Shown here in pieces: positions 1-7,863 of a stretch of DNA of 17,225 nt; the first letter of the stretch is position 1, and each line of letters opens with the position of its first letter. The stretch is from contig NZFZ01000003.1 of NCBI GenBank assembly GCA_002689405.1, forward strand, positions 1 through 17,225, read 5' to 3'. The position numbers and the translations under genes are program-made. The notes under the pieces were generated by a model. The model searched no databases and was not told the DNA's origin. It saw nothing but the letters and a program-made list of their open reading frames with translations. Source of the stretch: Gammaproteobacteria bacterium (GTDB taxonomy: Bacteria; Pseudomonadota; Gammaproteobacteria; Magnimaribacterales; AG-339-G14).

Positions 1-484
1 ATTCTTTACAAGAGGAACATCTCATGATGAATATGCTAGGTATACCGAAAATGGAGATATCAACGAGCAAACTTTAACAAGATTGGTTAAAAAGTTTAGA
101 ACTGCATCTGAATTAGTTCCTGATCCAATTATTAATCTTTCTGAAAAACAAGGAAGTTCTGGGGTTATTTTTTATGGAAGTACATCTTCAGCAATGTATG
201 AGGCTAAAGATATTCTCAATGAAAATAACATTGAGGTAGATCTAATGAGAATTAGATCTTTCCCTTTCAATTTAGATGTATGGGAATTTATCGAAAATCA
301 TGACCTTATCTATGTGATTGAACAAAACAGGGATAGTCAAATGAGAACCTTAATAATGGCTGAAGGAGGAATTTCAGCAGAAAAACTTAGATCACTAGTG
401 TGGTTCAATGGGGATCCAATTCAGGCAAAATTTATTGCTAAGAAAATATATGAAAGAGAATCACAACAGGCATTAATCACATGA
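1..484 (+). CDS. korA: 2-oxoacid (2-oxoglutarate):ferredoxin oxidoreductase subunit alpha, C-terminal part (partial)
   Basis: This is the C-terminal part of the alpha subunit of a 2-oxoacid:ferredoxin oxidoreductase, which with KorB oxidatively decarboxylates 2-oxoglutarate to succinyl-CoA and reduces ferredoxin. The gene enters from the left edge: the frame is open from base 2, so the TTG at 83 is not the start. The first residues read FFTRGTSHDEYARYTE, and the RGT-HDE-Y-RYTE motif is typical of KorA-type alpha subunits. A transketolase-C-like segment follows (GVIFYGSTSSA, then LIYVIEQNRDSQMRTLI). The stop overlaps the korB start by four bases (ATGA), which implies translational coupling. 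The family is clear. The 2-oxoglutarate substrate is inferred from the two-subunit KorAB architecture and is less certain than the family. Confidence 0.88.
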   Translation, partial: FFTRGTSHDEYARYTENGDINEQTLTRLVKKFRTASELVPDPIINLSEKQGSSGVIFYGSTSSAMYEAKDILNENNIEVDLMRIRSFPFNLDVWEFIENHDLIYVIEQNRDSQMRTLIMAEGGISAEKLRSLVWFNGDPIQAKFIAKKIYERESQQALIT

Positions 485-1533
485 GTTACTTTAAACCAAT
501 AAATAAACACCCCAATTTAGAAAAAAATAAGTTAGGTCTAACTAGAAGAGATTATGAAGGTGGCGTTTCTACGCTATGTGCTGGATGTGGCCATGATTCA
601 ATAAGCGCTTGCATCATTGAAGCCTGTTTTAGGTTAAATATAGAAGCATACAAAGTAGCTAAATTGTCTGGAATTGGATGTTCTTCAAAAGCTCCGGCAT
701 ACTTTTTAAACGCCTCTCACGGATTTAATTCTGTTCATGGAAGGATGCCTTCTATAGCTACAGGTGCAAACTGCGCTAATGAAGATCTCCTTTATTTGGG
801 AGTATCGGGAGATGGAGATAGTGCTTCAATTGGTATAGGTCAGTTTATCCATGCAATTAGAAGACAAGTGAACATGGTCTATTTCGTTGAAAATAACGGA
901 ACATATGGTTTAACAAAAGGACAATTTTCCGCAACAAATGACCTTGAGTCTAAAAATAAATATGGGGAGGATAATTTATTCCCGCCAATTGATCTTACTT
1001 CAATGGCAATTCAGATGGGAGCATCATATGTAGCTAGAAGCTTTTCAGGAGATAGAGATCAGTTGGTTCCTTTAATTATGGGTGCAATTCAACATAAAGG
1101 TTTTGCGCTCTTAGATATTATTAGTCCTTGTGTGACCTTCAATAATCACGATTCTTCAACTAAAAGTTACGATTACATTCGAAATCATAATGAAGCTATG
1201 GGCAAAACAGATTTTGTTCCCCTAGGAGAGGAAATTAAGACTAATTATGATGACGGTTCGAGTGTAGAAGTAAAGCTTCATGATGGTTCAAGACTGTCAT
1301 TAGAAAAAACAGATCATAATTTTGATCCCACGGATGCTGGGAAATCTTTGGAGTTAATTAGGGAAAAAAATAAAGAAGGAAAAATTATCACCGGATTGCT
1401 TTATGTAGACAATAAATGCAAGCCTTTAACTGAAATAATGGACTTACCTGATAAACCGCTTAACACTCTGGAACAAGACGAACTTTGTCCTGGCAGCGAT
1501 ATATTGGAAGAAATAAATAAAGGTTTAAGTTAA
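481..1533 (+). CDS. korB: 2-oxoacid (2-oxoglutarate):ferredoxin oxidoreductase subunit beta
   Basis: This is the beta subunit, which carries thiamine diphosphate and a [4Fe-4S] cluster and partners KorA. The 350 residues include CAGCGH (Cys33, Cys36), Cys67 in GIGCSS and Cys217 in SPCVTF, a spacing that fits the four cluster ligands of the family. The ThDP/Mg motif is GDGDS at 110-114, followed by ENNGTYGLTKGQ at 137-148. About 120 C-terminal residues lie beyond the last cysteine. The start is the ATG that overlaps the korA stop. There is no Shine-Dalgarno sequence, as expected for coupled translation. The 3' end overlaps the 3' end of convergent purC by nine bases. The enzyme may replace or supplement the 2-oxoglutarate dehydrogenase complex, but the window cannot show which. 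Confidence 0.9.
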   Translation: MSYFKPINKHPNLEKNKLGLTRRDYEGGVSTLCAGCGHDSISACIIEACFRLNIEAYKVAKLSGIGCSSKAPAYFLNASHGFNSVHGRMPSIATGANCANEDLLYLGVSGDGDSASIGIGQFIHAIRRQVNMVYFVENNGTYGLTKGQFSATNDLESKNKYGEDNLFPPIDLTSMAIQMGASYVARSFSGDRDQLVPLIMGAIQHKGFALLDIISPCVTFNNHDSSTKSYDYIRNHNEAMGKTDFVPLGEEIKTNYDDGSSVEVKLHDGSRLSLEKTDHNFDPTDAGKSLELIREKNKEGKIITGLLYVDNKCKPLTEIMDLPDKPLNTLEQDELCPGSDILEEINKGLS

Positions 1534-2238
1534 ATTTACGCCAAGTCTGTGTGCAATTTCTTGGTAAGATTCAACCACGTCTCCAAGACCCAATCTAAAT
1601 CTATCTTTATCTAGTTTCTTTTTAGTTTCCTTATCCCAAACTCTACAACCATCTGGAGTAAATTCATCTCCAAGATATATTTTTCCTGAGTTCTTTCCAA
1701 ACTCTAATTTGAAGTCAACAAGAATTAAGTCCGCTTTAAGAAATAAATCAACTAAATGGTCGTTAATTTCTAAAGTGAGTTTTTTTAAAACTTCTATATC
1801 ATCGGCTTCTGCCCAGCCAAAAGATATGATGTGATTATCATTTATCATTGGGTCGCCTAAGTCATCATCTTTGTAAAAGAATTCAAAAATAGGATTTTCA
1901 AATTTCATCCCTTCCTCAAGGCCAAGACGCTTACAAATACTTCCTGCAGCGTAGTTCCTCACTACACATTCAATTGGAAACATATCCAAAGACAAAACCA
2001 AACTTTCACGGTCATTTAGTTCTTCCAGAAGGTGGCAAGCAACACCTTTGGAGTCTAAATGATTCATAATAAAGTTATTGAATCTATTATTGACAGTACC
2101 CTTTCCTGCTAATTGTTCTATCTTTTTGCCATCAAATGCAGATGTATCATCAGTAAAATCCATTACAAGCTTTGATTCATCTGCAGTCCTATAAAGTTCT
2201 TTGGCTTTCCCTTTTGTTAGTAATTCTTTTTTTTCCAT
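1525..2238 (-). CDS. purC: Phosphoribosylaminoimidazole-succinocarboxamide synthase (SAICAR synthetase)
   Basis: PurC catalyses the ATP-dependent joining of aspartate to CAIR to give SAICAR in cytoplasmic purine synthesis. The 237 residues equal the length of the E. coli enzyme. Visible family signatures are the N-terminal LLTKGKAKELY, FTDDTSAFDGKK, VVRNYAAGSICKRLG, PIFEFFYKDDDLGDP, LVDFKLEFG and the C-terminal LGDEFTPDGCRVWD. It begins six bases after the bamC stop and is the last gene of a dapA-bamC-purC unit, the same order as in E. coli. No clear Shine-Dalgarno sequence precedes the ATG. Its last codons overlap those of korB on the other strand by nine bases, which leaves no space for a stem-loop terminator outside coding sequence. 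Identification is secure. Confidence 0.97.
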   Translation of the reverse strand: MEKKELLTKGKAKELYRTADESKLVMDFTDDTSAFDGKKIEQLAGKGTVNNRFNNFIMNHLDSKGVACHLLEELNDRESLVLSLDMFPIECVVRNYAAGSICKRLGLEEGMKFENPIFEFFYKDDDLGDPMINDNHIISFGWAEADDIEVLKKLTLEINDHLVDLFLKADLILVDFKLEFGKNSGKIYLGDEFTPDGCRVWDKETKKKLDKDRFRLGLGDVVESYQEIAHRLGVNLT

Positions 2239-2244
2239 TTAAAG

Positions 2245-3216
2245 TTATGACAATGATTGGTTAATTTGAGAAATAATCTCTTCAGATAAGTCTAGGTTTT
2301 CTGCATCTAAATTGGTAGAAATTAGGCACTCTTTAGAGTTTAGTTCTTTAACAAAGATCTCTACGCTCGTGATGTCTGGTCTACGATCTAGCAAAGATCT
2401 TCTTACAGAATATTCTAAATAAAATTTTCCTTCATTTCTATCTTCATCAATTATTTTATAGCCTGCAAGTAACAAAGATCTTCTTAATGCAGCCCACGCT
2501 CTTGCAAAATTTATTCTAAGTTTAATTTTTGATAATCCTGATATTTCATCTGTTATAACTTCGGTTTTATTACTGGCATTTAAATTTAAGGCAACTAATG
2601 AAGTTCCTGAAGCTGGGCCTGATGATGATAAATACTCATAAAATTCGTTTATCAAGCTATCTAATTTATTTTCTTGAGAAGATACAATTTCCCATGAATT
2701 ATTCACTTTTTTAAGTTGAGAGACGAAAATTTCAGAACTAGACTGTTGCAAGCCTCTTTCTATTTTGAATACAAATTTTGAATCAATATTATTGAAATTA
2801 AATATTTTTGAATTGATAGTTCCACTATTCGGGTCAAAAGAATCCAAACCAAGATTATTTTTGTTTTCAAGAAACTCAATAGTCATTGGCCAGGCAGCGC
2901 TCGGTTCTAGTCCTAGATAAACCCACCGAATTTCTCCAAGTTTATGAAGTCTAATTTCACTTGAAGAAGCTGCAGAAAATAGTTGTTTCGGTCGAGGAGT
3001 AAAAACTTTTGTTTGATTATTTAGAACTTCAACTTCTCCAGAAATTGGATACTTATCAACTATAAATGAAGAATCTTTAATGACGCCTTTTTCTAAAAGA
3101 ATATCTTCATTTTTTGAAGTATCGATTAATTTCCTATCTTGAAATTCTTCCTGTGAATTCATTGAAGCACAAGCAGACATGAAAAGAAAAATGATTAATA
3201 CTAGCAAGTTCTTCAT
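2245..3216 (-). CDS. bamC: Outer membrane assembly lipoprotein BamC
   Basis: BamC is a lipoprotein of the BAM complex that inserts beta-barrel proteins into the outer membrane. The 323-residue product starts with a short hydrophobic signal ending FMSAC, so Cys16 is the probable lipidated residue. An N-terminal region with low predicted structure runs to about residue 60 and should be the part that contacts BamD. Two helix-grip-like domains follow, the second containing INFARAWAALRRSLLLAGYK then DRNEGKFYLEY, which resembles the BamC pattern. The sequence is divergent, as usual for BamC, but its position between dapA and purC is the E. coli arrangement and supports the call. Length is close to the E. 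coli protein (about 344). It begins three bases after the dapA stop. Confidence 0.88.
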   Translation of the reverse strand: MKNLLVLIIFLFMSACASMNSQEEFQDRKLIDTSKNEDILLEKGVIKDSSFIVDKYPISGEVEVLNNQTKVFTPRPKQLFSAASSSEIRLHKLGEIRWVYLGLEPSAAWPMTIEFLENKNNLGLDSFDPNSGTINSKIFNFNNIDSKFVFKIERGLQQSSSEIFVSQLKKVNNSWEIVSSQENKLDSLINEFYEYLSSSGPASGTSLVALNLNASNKTEVITDEISGLSKIKLRINFARAWAALRRSLLLAGYKIIDEDRNEGKFYLEYSVRRSLLDRRPDITSVEIFVKELNSKECLISTNLDAENLDLSEEIISQINQSLS

Positions 3217-3219
3217 AAT

Positions 3220-4110
3220 TTAAATTAGATTTAATTCTTCAAGAGAATTTTTCACTGATTTTTTAAACAAATCATTAAGTTCAACCAAAGGCAGTCTTAT
3301 GCCATTTTTTATCAAGCCCATCTCATGCAAAGCCCATTTTACAGGAATGGGGTTAGATTCGCAGAATAAGTTTTGATTAAGATTATATATTTGATCATCC
3401 AATTTTTTTGCCTTAGAAAAATCACTTTGTACAAGCCTACAAATTTCAGAAATTATTTCAGGCACCACATTAGAGGTAACCGAAATGGTTCCATGCCCAC
3501 CTTTTTTCAAGAACTCTAAAGAAGAAAAATCATCTCCAGAATATAAGAAAAAGTTTTTACCTTTGATATCTTCTTCGCACAATTTTAATACCTCAGAAAG
3601 ATTTTTCATGTCTCCAGTGGCATCTTTAATACCCATTATATTTTGATGAGAAGATAACCTTTGGACAGTTTCAGGCTCTATGAAACTAGCTGTTCTAGAT
3701 GGAACGTTATAAAGAATTTGCGGAATATCTACTTCATCAGCTATTTTTGCATGATGTCGGTAAATGCCTTCCTGCGGTGGTTTATTGTAGTAAGGTGATA
3801 CTAGTAAAGCAGCATCTGCTCCTAAGTTTTTTGCTTCTCTCGTAAGTTGCAGAGCTTCCTCAGTCGAATTAGCTCCTGTACCTGCGATGATGTGCACTCT
3901 TCCATTAGATATTCTTATAAAAAATTCTATTAATTTTATATGATCTTCAAAATCTATGGTTGCTGATTCTCCTGTTGTGCCAACTGCCACCAAACCTGAA
4001 ATTCCTGAATCTATTTGAAAGTTGATAAGTTTTTCAAGAGAATTGTAATCAAGGTCTCCTTTTTCGTTCATAGGAGTTACCAAAGCTGTTATAGATCCTT
4101 CAATCGACAT
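3220..4110 (-). CDS. dapA: 4-hydroxy-tetrahydrodipicolinate synthase
   Basis: DapA condenses pyruvate with aspartate semialdehyde, the committed step of lysine and diaminopimelate synthesis, so it also feeds peptidoglycan. The 296 residues form a class I aldolase barrel. Visible active-site motifs are GTTGES (Thr45, Thr46), SPYYNKPPQEG (Tyr108), YNVPSRT (Tyr134, Arg139) and GIKDATGD with the Schiff-base Lys162. These match the E. coli residues offset by one. It is the first gene of dapA-bamC-purC and is divergent from bcp across 67 bases. No convincing Shine-Dalgarno sequence precedes the ATG; the leader is nearly pure A+T. E. coli has gcvR between dapA and bcp, which is missing here. Confidence 0.97.
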   Translation of the reverse strand: MSIEGSITALVTPMNEKGDLDYNSLEKLINFQIDSGISGLVAVGTTGESATIDFEDHIKLIEFFIRISNGRVHIIAGTGANSTEEALQLTREAKNLGADAALLVSPYYNKPPQEGIYRHHAKIADEVDIPQILYNVPSRTASFIEPETVQRLSSHQNIMGIKDATGDMKNLSEVLKLCEEDIKGKNFFLYSGDDFSSLEFLKKGGHGTISVTSNVVPEIISEICRLVQSDFSKAKKLDDQIYNLNQNLFCESNPIPVKWALHEMGLIKNGIRLPLVELNDLFKKSVKNSLEELNLI

Positions 4111-4138
4111 TAATGTTTTATTAATAATTTTTAATAAG

Positions 4139-4147
4139 TGGTATTAT
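4139..4147 (+). promoter_or_regulatory. Possible extended -10 promoter for bcp
   Basis: The motif TGGTATTAT fits an extended -10 element (TG, one base, TATTAT). Transcription would begin near 4154, about 24 bases before the preferred bcp ATG. No good -35 is visible at 17 bases, which extended -10 promoters tolerate. The surrounding AT-richness makes chance matches common. Confidence 0.35.
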
Positions 4148-4177
4148 TCCATATCTTAATTAATCTTGATTGAAAAA

Positions 4178-4630
4178 ATGAAAGTAGGATCAAAAGTAAA
4201 AAATTTTAAGGCGGAGATGACCGGAAAAGCTGATTTTAATTTAGCAGACTATATAGGAAAAAGAATAGTAATTTATTTTTACCCTAGAGATAATACTCCT
4301 GGTTGTACTTCAGAAGGAGAAGATTTTAGAGATAATTACAAATTATTTAAAAAAATGAAAACGGAAATCTTTGGAGTTTCCAAAGATTCTCTAAAATCTC
4401 ACGAAGGCTTTAAAGAAAAATTTAAATTTCCCTTTGAACTAATCTCTGATCCCGACGAAAAGGTTTGCAAAATCTTTGATGTAATAAAAGAAAAAAGCAT
4501 GTATGGAAAAAAATATATGGGTATCGAGAGAAGCACCTTTTTAATTGATTCAAAAGGAAAGCTGATCAAAGAATGGAGAAAGGTAAAAGTTAAAGACCAC
4601 GTTGAAGAAGTCTTATCATCCTTAGATTAA
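4178..4630 (+). CDS. bcp: Thioredoxin-dependent peroxiredoxin, PrxQ/BCP family
   Basis: This is a cytoplasmic thiol peroxidase that reduces hydrogen peroxide and organic hydroperoxides. The product is about 150 residues from the ATG at 4178. A TTG at 4166 would add four residues, but family members usually begin shortly before the KVGSKVKNF-like segment, so the ATG is preferred. The catalytic motif is FYPRDNTPGCTSEGEDF, with peroxidatic Cys43. In two-cysteine members a resolving cysteine lies five residues later, where this protein has Glu48. The only other cysteine is Cys97. It may therefore act as a one-cysteine type or resolve through another thiol. The 3' end overlaps perM by four bases. 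In E. coli bcp is likewise close to dapA and bamC. Confidence 0.93.
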   Translation: MKVGSKVKNFKAEMTGKADFNLADYIGKRIVIYFYPRDNTPGCTSEGEDFRDNYKLFKKMKTEIFGVSKDSLKSHEGFKEKFKFPFELISDPDEKVCKIFDVIKEKSMYGKKYMGIERSTFLIDSKGKLIKEWRKVKVKDHVEEVLSSLD

Positions 4631-5679
4631 TTTATTAGGTCTTCTCTTGTAGGCCATGCAAGCATTATTGCTCTTAAAAAAGTTGCAATAGGAATTGCCA
4701 ATAGAAGACCCCAAAAGCCCCATATGCCACCGAAAATTAAAACTGCCGTAATAATTATGACCGGGTGTAATTTTACTTCTCTACCCAAAAGCAAAGGCAT
4801 TAGAACATTTCCATCTAAAGCCTGAATAATCAAATAACTTGTAATAAAAATATAAAAACTGGAGTCAAGCCCCCATTGAAAAAGGCCAATTAAAACCACG
4901 GGAATTGTAACTAAAATTGCTCCAACATAAGGTATCAAAACTGATAAACCTACTAAGATAGATAAAATGATTGAATAATTCACTTCCTGAAAATAAAAAA
5001 CAAATCCAGTTACAAGAGCAACAATGATCATTTCCAAGCCCTTTCCTCTTAAGTAACCATACAATTGAATATTTAAATCATTCCATATTTTTGTTAGCAG
5101 GTTCTTTTTTTTGGGCAATAGATCTTTAGCATGATTAATAAAAATATCCCTATCTTTGAGCAGGAAAAATACTAAAAAAGGAACAATAATTAAATAAAGT
5201 AAAGCGTTCATTACAGCTGAGAATCCTGAATTAAGCTGCAACAAAGCGTTTTGAAATAATGTGGGGACATAAGAAAAAGCATTTATTATTACTTCATCTA
5301 ATTGATTTGATTGGAGTTCATATTGAGCCAGTTGATTGGATAAAAATGTGTTGACCGATTCGTAGATTTGCGGGATGTCCGAAACCAAAAGCAAAATCTG
5401 TCTTGATAAAAATGGTAAAAATAAAAATATGGATAAATAAAATAAGCCAAAAATAAATAGAGTGACTGATAAGGCTAAAATTCTACTATTACCTTTTTCT
5501 TCCATAAAGCTCATCAATCCATTAAGAATGTAAGCGATTAAAATACTCACCAAAACAGGAGCAATTATCCCACCCAAGAAATATAAAATTACAATTCCGA
5601 TTGATAAAATAAATAAAGCAGCATATTGCTCGTCATCATAAAAATACTTATCAAAGAAATTTTTTAAGAAATTAATCAT
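4627..5679 (-). CDS. perM: AI-2E transporter (PerM/YdiK) family membrane protein
   Basis: The 350-residue polytopic inner-membrane protein matches the E. coli PerM length (about 353). Hydrophobic segments occur in an N-terminal pair (about 20-45 and 65-95), a central one around 155-175 ending in FLLKDRD, and a C-terminal set from about 210 onward. The FLLKDRD segment, LIPYVGAILVTIPV and IQALDGNVLMPLLLGREVKLHPV are typical of the family. Some family members have been linked to AI-2 export or other small-molecule transport, but the substrate of PerM-type members is not settled and none is assigned here. It is divergent from bepA across 36 bases, and perM and bepA are also neighbours in E. coli, which supports the symbol. 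Confidence 0.85.
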   Translation of the reverse strand: MINFLKNFFDKYFYDDEQYAALFILSIGIVILYFLGGIIAPVLVSILIAYILNGLMSFMEEKGNSRILALSVTLFIFGLFYLSIFLFLPFLSRQILLLVSDIPQIYESVNTFLSNQLAQYELQSNQLDEVIINAFSYVPTLFQNALLQLNSGFSAVMNALLYLIIVPFLVFFLLKDRDIFINHAKDLLPKKKNLLTKIWNDLNIQLYGYLRGKGLEMIIVALVTGFVFYFQEVNYSIILSILVGLSVLIPYVGAILVTIPVVLIGLFQWGLDSSFYIFITSYLIIQALDGNVLMPLLLGREVKLHPVIIITAVLIFGGIWGFWGLLLAIPIATFLRAIMLAWPTREDLIN

Positions 5680-5701
5680 CTGTTTCTAACTTTAGATTTC
5701 A

Positions 5702-5709
5702 ATTATACT
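5702..5709. promoter_or_regulatory. Overlapping divergent -10 elements for perM and bepA
   Basis: In the 36-base gap between perM and bepA, bases 5702-5707 read TATAAT on the - strand and bases 5704-5709 read TATACT on the + strand. The two -10-like hexamers share four bases. The + strand element would start transcription at or within a base or two of the bepA ATG (5716). The - strand element would give perM a leader of about 17 bases. No strong -35 is visible on either side. Confidence 0.4.
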
Positions 5710-5715
5710 TTCTAA

Positions 5716-7158
5716 ATGGCAAATAAATTATATTTATTATTATTTGTATTGTTTTTTTCTTCTTATTTTCATTCGGTAATAGAAGAAGACCCTCTTCCAG
5801 CATTGGGTGACTATTCCTCAGCTTCCATATCCTTATCAGGCGAATATGAAATGGGAAGACTTTGGTTAGCAATGTATAGAGGTTCAACGGAGGAATATAC
5901 TGATCCTTTAATGAGAACTTATCTTGAAGATTTAATTTATCGTCTTTCAGAAACAAGTGAAGTAAGAGATAGAAGATTTGAATTCATTATATTAGAAGAC
6001 AAAACGATTAATGCCTTTGCTGCGCCTGGAGGAATAATAGGAATTAATTTAGGCATGTTTTTAAACACAGAAAGAGAAGGAGAGCTTGCTTCGGTAATGT
6101 GCCATGAATTAGCTCATTTAAGTCAAAGACATTTTGCCAGGTCTCAAAATAGAAATTCTCCTTTAGCTAATGCTCTTATGATTCTTGGAAGCATTGCAGT
6201 TGCTGCTGCTTCCAGAAACCCTGAAGCAATATTGATTGCACCAGCCGCCATGCAACAAATGTCTATAAATTACACAAGAAGCAACGAGAAAGAGGCAGAC
6301 AGAATAGGCTTTAATAATCTAGTAAAAGCAGGCTTTGATCCAAATGACATGGTTATGATGTTTCAAAGAATGCAAGATAAATATCAAAATGAGGATTCCG
6401 AACAGTTTTCCTATCTTATGACTCACCCTCTTCCAAGTGAAAGACTTGCTGATATGAGAATTAGGTCCGATGGTTTTAATAAGACTTCAAAAAATTCATA
6501 TAGAGATAATATGGATTTTTATTTGATGCAAAAACGCGCTCAAGTTTGGGCAGAAAAAGATATAAAAAGTTTAGTAAAGAGATTCAAGAAAGGCCAAAAA
6601 TCGCAAAATAAAAATATCCAAGTTTCAAATACATATGGCTTATCACTTGCTTACAAAAAAAACAAAGATTTTGAAAAAAGCTTTGGTATTTTGAGAGAAC
6701 TCGTAAAAGAAATACCTAATAATTTAGTATTTGAATCCAGTCTGATGGAGCTTCATCTTGCAGCAGGAAACTATTATGAAGCTATATCACTTGGAAAAAA
6801 TATATTAGAGATTCATGAAAATAATTACTCTGCTTCAATGTTGCTTGCTGATGCATATATTAAAAATGAACAGTCTGATTTGGCAGAAAAGCTTTTAAAA
6901 TTTTTAGCTAAAGATAGACGAACTGATCCAAATGTTTGGTTTAAACTCGCTGAAGTTCAAGGTTTATCAGGAAATATTCTTGAACTGCATAGATCCAGGG
7001 CTGAATTTTTTATTTTGACTGGCAGACATGATGCAGCTGTATTTCAACTAAAGGAAGCTCTATCTCTTTCACAAAATCTATTTGAAGTCAGGGAAAGCAT
7101 TATTAGGCGCTTGGAAGAAATTTTTGCAGCAAAAAGAGCTTTGACAGAACTATCCTAA
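5716..7158 (+). CDS. bepA: Periplasmic M48-family metalloprotease/chaperone with TPR domain (BepA-like)
   Basis: This is a periplasmic zinc metalloprotease that in E. coli helps assemble LptD and degrades stalled outer-membrane proteins at the BAM complex. The 480-residue product (E. coli about 487) begins with a signal peptide (hydrophobic to about residue 20). The zinc site is HELAH at 130-134, with the third ligand Glu193 in NEKEADRIG. The THPLPSERLADMR segment contains His237, equivalent to the regulatory His-switch region. The TPR-rich C-terminal half runs from about 265 to 470. No Shine-Dalgarno sequence precedes the ATG, and a -10-like element ends six bases upstream, so a leaderless mRNA is possible. 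Adjacency to perM matches E. coli. The gene overlaps the convergent HIT gene by four bases. Confidence 0.93.
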   Translation: MANKLYLLLFVLFFSSYFHSVIEEDPLPALGDYSSASISLSGEYEMGRLWLAMYRGSTEEYTDPLMRTYLEDLIYRLSETSEVRDRRFEFIILEDKTINAFAAPGGIIGINLGMFLNTEREGELASVMCHELAHLSQRHFARSQNRNSPLANALMILGSIAVAAASRNPEAILIAPAAMQQMSINYTRSNEKEADRIGFNNLVKAGFDPNDMVMMFQRMQDKYQNEDSEQFSYLMTHPLPSERLADMRIRSDGFNKTSKNSYRDNMDFYLMQKRAQVWAEKDIKSLVKRFKKGQKSQNKNIQVSNTYGLSLAYKKNKDFEKSFGILRELVKEIPNNLVFESSLMELHLAAGNYYEAISLGKNILEIHENNYSASMLLADAYIKNEQSDLAEKLLKFLAKDRRTDPNVWFKLAEVQGLSGNILELHRSRAEFFILTGRHDAAVFQLKEALSLSQNLFEVRESIIRRLEEIFAAKRALTELS

Positions 7159-7499
7159 CCAGGAAATAAATCAACAAAGTTTTTTCCAGCTAAAAGATGT
7201 ATGTGAAGATGAAAAACTGTCTGCCCAGCTTTCTCTCCATTATTTATAACTACGTTGAATGCATCTTGAACATCTAGTTGTTCTGCAACTTTTTTAACTA
7301 CCATCATTAAATGGCCTAATAAGGCCTGATCAGGTTTTTTAGCCTCAGATAGTTTTTGAATAGGTTTTTTTGGGATTATAAGAATATGAATTGGAGCCTT
7401 GGGAGCAATGTCTTCAATTGCAATACATTTGTCATCCTCATAAACAATATTCGAGGGGAGTTCTCTATCAATAATTTTTTCAAAAATTGTTTTAGTCAT
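7155..7499 (-). CDS. HIT-family nucleotide hydrolase (HinT-like)
   Basis: This is a small cytoplasmic histidine-triad protein. Family members of this branch hydrolyse nucleoside phosphoramidates such as lysyl- or other acyl-AMP. From the ATG at 7499 the product is 114 residues. Upstream in-frame codons inside crcB are rejected because HinT proteins start close to the TIFEKI segment. The triad is HLHIH at 97-101, with the preceding AGQTVF and the upstream PIHILIIPKKP typical of HinT. The usual N-terminal zinc-binding Cys (IFCKI) is Glu here, so metal binding there is unlikely. It starts one base after the crcB stop and ends overlapping bepA by four bases. It is the last gene of the long minus-strand run. 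Confidence 0.9.
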   Translation of the reverse strand: MTKTIFEKIIDRELPSNIVYEDDKCIAIEDIAPKAPIHILIIPKKPIQKLSEAKKPDQALLGHLMMVVKKVAEQLDVQDAFNVVINNGEKAGQTVFHLHIHLLAGKNFVDLFPG

Positions 7500-7500
7500 A

Positions 7501-7857
7501 TTAAGCAAACATCTTATATCCAATAAAAGTTGCTAGTAAACAAATAGATGTGATGACTAAAGCAATAAAATATGCCGTTAGTATTCCATTTGTAGTTGAA
7601 AATAATAAAACTTCTTTAGTAAAGGCTGAAAAAGTTGTAAAAGAACCTAAGAAACCAATGACAACTATTGGGCCAATAAGCTCCTTGTTTGAGAAATTAA
7701 TTGCTAAAAAAGTTCCTATTAAAAAACAACCAATTAAATTCACAGTTAACGTTCCTAAAGGAAATCCTAAGAAAATTATTTTTGCTAGGAATGAGCTTAA
7801 AAGGAATCTTGAAACTGCACCAAAAAAAGCACCAATTCCTATTAGAAGATAAATCAT
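7501..7857 (-). CDS. crcB: Fluoride ion channel CrcB/Fluc
   Basis: This dual-topology inner-membrane channel exports fluoride. The product has 118 residues and four predicted membrane segments, the usual Fluc size. Diagnostic motifs are GAFFGAVSRF near the N terminus, GTLTVNLIGCFLIG with the pore Asn40, and GFLGSFTTFSAFTKE at 68-82 with the phenylalanine-box residues Phe76 and Phe79. The start codon lies only six bases after the encoded CCA of tRNA-Lys, with no Shine-Dalgarno sequence and no room for a fluoride riboswitch. Expression probably depends on read-through from the tRNA or cpoB transcript, followed by tRNA processing. A single crcB copy is enough for a homodimeric channel. Confidence 0.95.
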   Translation of the reverse strand: MIYLLIGIGAFFGAVSRFLLSSFLAKIIFLGFPLGTLTVNLIGCFLIGTFLAINFSNKELIGPIVVIGFLGSFTTFSAFTKEVLLFSTTNGILTAYFIALVITSICLLATFIGYKMFA

Positions 7858-7863
7858 AACTTT

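Noticed and set aside
83..484. korA as a complete short gene starting at TTG 83
   Set aside because: The same frame is open to the window edge, and residues encoded by bases 2-82 carry the RGT-HDE KorA motif, so the gene is cut by the edge.
7500..7523. Extended N terminus for the HIT protein inside crcB
   Set aside because: HinT proteins start just before the TIFEKI segment; the ATG at 7499 right after the crcB stop fits better.
7550..7852. 100-codon plus-strand open frame opposite crcB
   Set aside because: It is lysine- and proline-rich with no domain and is fully antisense to a well-supported gene.
7858..7863. Fluoride riboswitch upstream of crcB
   Set aside because: Only six bases separate crcB from the tRNA, so there is no space for the aptamer.
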